A program made the translations under genes and the position numbers. A DNA stretch of 64,000 nucleotides from positions 12,063,598-12,127,597 of the forward strand of contig NC_135560.1 in the NCBI RefSeq assembly GCF_964340395.1. The letters run 5' to 3'. This DNA comes from Glandiceps talaboti (taxonomy: Eukaryota; Hemichordata; Enteropneusta; Spengelidae). Below the pieces are notes generated by a model. It saw nothing but the letters and a program-made list of their open reading frames with translations, had not been told where the DNA came from and did no database searches. The stretch's first letter is position 1. Every line of letters begins with the position of its first letter. Positions 61,880-64,000 of the stretch are shown in pieces.

Positions 61880-64000
61880 ATGAATCTGGAAGGTAAAGTT
61901 GCATTTATTACCGGTGGTGCTGATGGTATTGGTAGAGGTTTGGCTGAGGAGTTCTTACAGCATGAAGCAAAGGTAGTGTTATCTTTCAAGCACATATTTT
62001 GTAAATGAACTGTCGAAACAGGCAGGTTTTGATGAGGTATTAGGCAATACTAACTAAATTTACTGTGATTTCACATTGTGTGTTTACATTAAACACCCTA
62101 TAGACCATACATTTCTAGAAAGTTCTTGATCTTGAAATATTCAGGTTTAGTCTAGTGAACTTAAAATAATTGGTAACGGCCCATTACAGGCAAACCGCGT
62201 CTGGCATTGCTGTGGTACATATGGCATACACTGCAGTCATACATAACAATTTGGCCTCATCTCAAAGGTCAACCCATATGACATAATTACTAGTAAAACA
62301 TGCGTCAAACTACCATGATTCTCTTAATAGTAATTGGTCTACAATTAAACGCAATTGGTGTGATCGTTGTTTGTATCACTACATAATTTCAAAATATGAA
62401 TTTGTTCTTAACAATTTGACCTTGTCTCTAGGGTCGATCAAGAAGACATACTTGTAAACATGATCGCGTGACTGTTAGACTAGTCCCTGTACGGTACCAG
62501 TACGATTTATCACGTTGTCATCCAGATTACGTGACTCTTTGTAATGCAAGCATTTTAGTCTCCACCACTTTGCAAATAATGAAGTTATTCTGATCATTTC
62601 CGATGTAGCAAACATAATTATTTTGGAACTGTAATAGTGAGTGGTTTATTTACCCGAATGTATCAAATGAGTACAAAACCTTGGTAACAAAAAAAGAGAG
62701 AGAAGGATAAATGGAGAGTCCAGAAATAGCTTACAGCTAGTCTAGCCTGACTCCTGGCAATACATTGAGAATGATAACAAAAAGAGGATTTAGTCATCGA
62801 TGGTACTGAAATACACACAAACTGGGAAAACAAATTGAACACACAAAAGTTTTTAATCACTTGTACTGCTCTACTAAATATTGTTTCAAAGATTTTCTAA
62901 AATGACGTTGAGAAATTTTCGATCTGATTTGAATAGGAATATCATTCCCATATATGAATATCATCTGTACCTGCAAATGACGTCATCGGTCCGCCCACAA
63001 CGTCAGTCTGACGCATGTAATGAAGCATTCCATATACAACTTCGATCGAAATATTTGTGGTAAAATACCAGTAGAAAATAATAACCATACTAGAGGCAGT
63101 GTATGTAAGGAACGAATAGACAATTACCCATAGCTCGCCTTTTGTATAGCAATTTAAAATCTAATGTGTGTTTGTAGTAAAATTAATTGCCAGATATTTC
63201 TTCCATATCACAGGTGTACATAAATAGATCGCTTTACTTCTGCGATTGTTTAAGAGCGTTCTCGTTATTTCATATAGGGGGAATGTACAAAGCGGATGAA
63301 TCCAAGTTCAAACATTTTTCATTAAATCACACTGTTACACTTATTATTTAAATATAATATCGCATATCACAGGGAGTGTTTTTCGTCGATATCAATGAAG
63401 AAAAAGGACAAGAAACTGCCAAAACTTTAAAAGAGAAGTATGGAGACGACAAGGTGCAGTTCCATAAATGTGACGTCACATCTAAGGAACAGCTTGAAGG
63501 TAAAGATGAACTTTAGGTAGAAAATCAAATCAATCATCTAAGGTTTCAACTAGTGAAATATGTTTCAAATCATTCACATGTTAAACGGGGGAGGGGGCAC
63601 TTGAAGTGACTTTAATTTGTAACTATCGGAAGTCTTATTATCACGAACTGTGACTGCAAATAAACATATTTTTGTTTATGACAGCTTCCTTTGAGAAGTG
63701 TATGGATCAGTTTGGACACCTAGACGTGGTTTGTAACAATGCTGGTATCCTTAACGAACATAAGCGGGCAGAGCTCATCATGGCAATAAATCTGGTAAGA
63801 TATATTCATGTGTGAAAACACTGTCATGGTAGAGTCTCTTTCAAACCTCGTACTTAAGGCTGTGTCACTAAACCGTGTACTCACATGCTATGATGACAGA
63901 GTCACTACTAAACCATGTACTCACAGAATATGGTAGCAGAGTCTCTATAGAGAGTCTCTGTAACTAGAATGCACTCACGTTTATACTACGTGTTGCTATA
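61880..64000 (+). CDS. HPGD-like short-chain dehydrogenase, copy F (5' part, cut by window end)
   Basis: Visible exons are 61880-61972, 63373-63499 and 63685-63794. All are intact and phase-matched, encoding the first 110 residues: MNLEGKVAFITGG, TGGADGIG, VDIN, and CNNAG followed by ILNEHKRAELIMAINL. Exon 3 carries the HKRAE..IMA variant otherwise seen in the minus-strand copies A and C, rather than the HARAELTVA of D and E. Intron 1 is more diverged than that between D and E. Exons 4-7, including the catalytic Ser-Tyr-Lys, must lie beyond the window, so integrity cannot be judged. Confidence 0.88.
62252..62271. promoter_or_regulatory. Everted AGGTCA repeat (ER8-like) in HPGD-F intron 1
   Basis: TGGCCT-CATCTCAA-AGGTCA: one perfect half-site and one with a single mismatch, at the position corresponding to the sites in A and C. 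A weaker second pair (TGACCT..GGGTCG) follows near 62417-62438. Confidence 0.35.

Overview
This 64 kb window is animal nuclear DNA: AT-rich, with multi-exon genes whose introns obey GT..AG, TATA-type promoters, abundant tetranucleotide and dinucleotide microsatellites, LINE remnants, fold-back elements and DNA transposons. The proteins (an SLC22 carrier, an NXPE-like protein and 15-hydroxyprostaglandin-dehydrogenase-like SDRs in a tandem cluster) and the repeat style suggest a marine invertebrate, perhaps a hemichordate or cephalochordate. The sequence alone does not settle the species.

Layout. 0-7.6 kb: no gene; an antisense LINE scrap, microsatellites, a fold-back element and a 2.2 kb array of (AT)n tracts alternating with a palindromic unit. 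7995-15645 (+): a complete nine-exon SLC22/OCT-like transporter (576 aa), with a DR1 nuclear-receptor-type site just upstream. 18144-20497 (+): a two-exon NXPE/PC-esterase-like type II membrane protein (617 aa). 21.7-64 kb: a cluster of six HPGD-like short-chain dehydrogenase genes sharing the same seven-exon structure. Copies A (25126-21696), B (31794-27270) and C (39101-33166) lie on the minus strand. D (41857-49750), E (50707-60817) and F (61880 to beyond the window) lie on the plus strand. C and D are head to head. A, C, D and E have intact reading frames of 258-259 aa; B has a one-base frameshift in exon 4; F is cut by the window end after exon 3. All six share one promoter module and conserved exon boundaries.

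The nearly identical D and E copies act as natural empty sites for each other and expose clean transposon insertions. Two elements (44619-45751 and 55718-59838) sit at 3-bp TAA/TTA target duplications with an uninterrupted paralogous site, and a third (46956-48959) has the same termini and duplication. All three have terminal inverted repeats starting GGG and running into long poly-G/poly-C blocks, and look like one poorly known DNA transposon group. One encodes a SAP-like acidic protein. A 1.05 kb insertion in E intron 1 carries the C-terminal end of a Crypton-like tyrosine recombinase and a long terminal hairpin.

How the genes may work together (inference): an SLC22 carrier could import lipid or oxylipin substrates that the HPGD-like SDRs oxidise with NAD. 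The Gln position that contacts prostaglandin in human HPGD is Met/Ile/Val in the copies that reach it, and D and E differ mostly in the substrate-lid exon. The cluster may therefore be diversifying in substrate rather than repeating one prostaglandin-inactivating enzyme.
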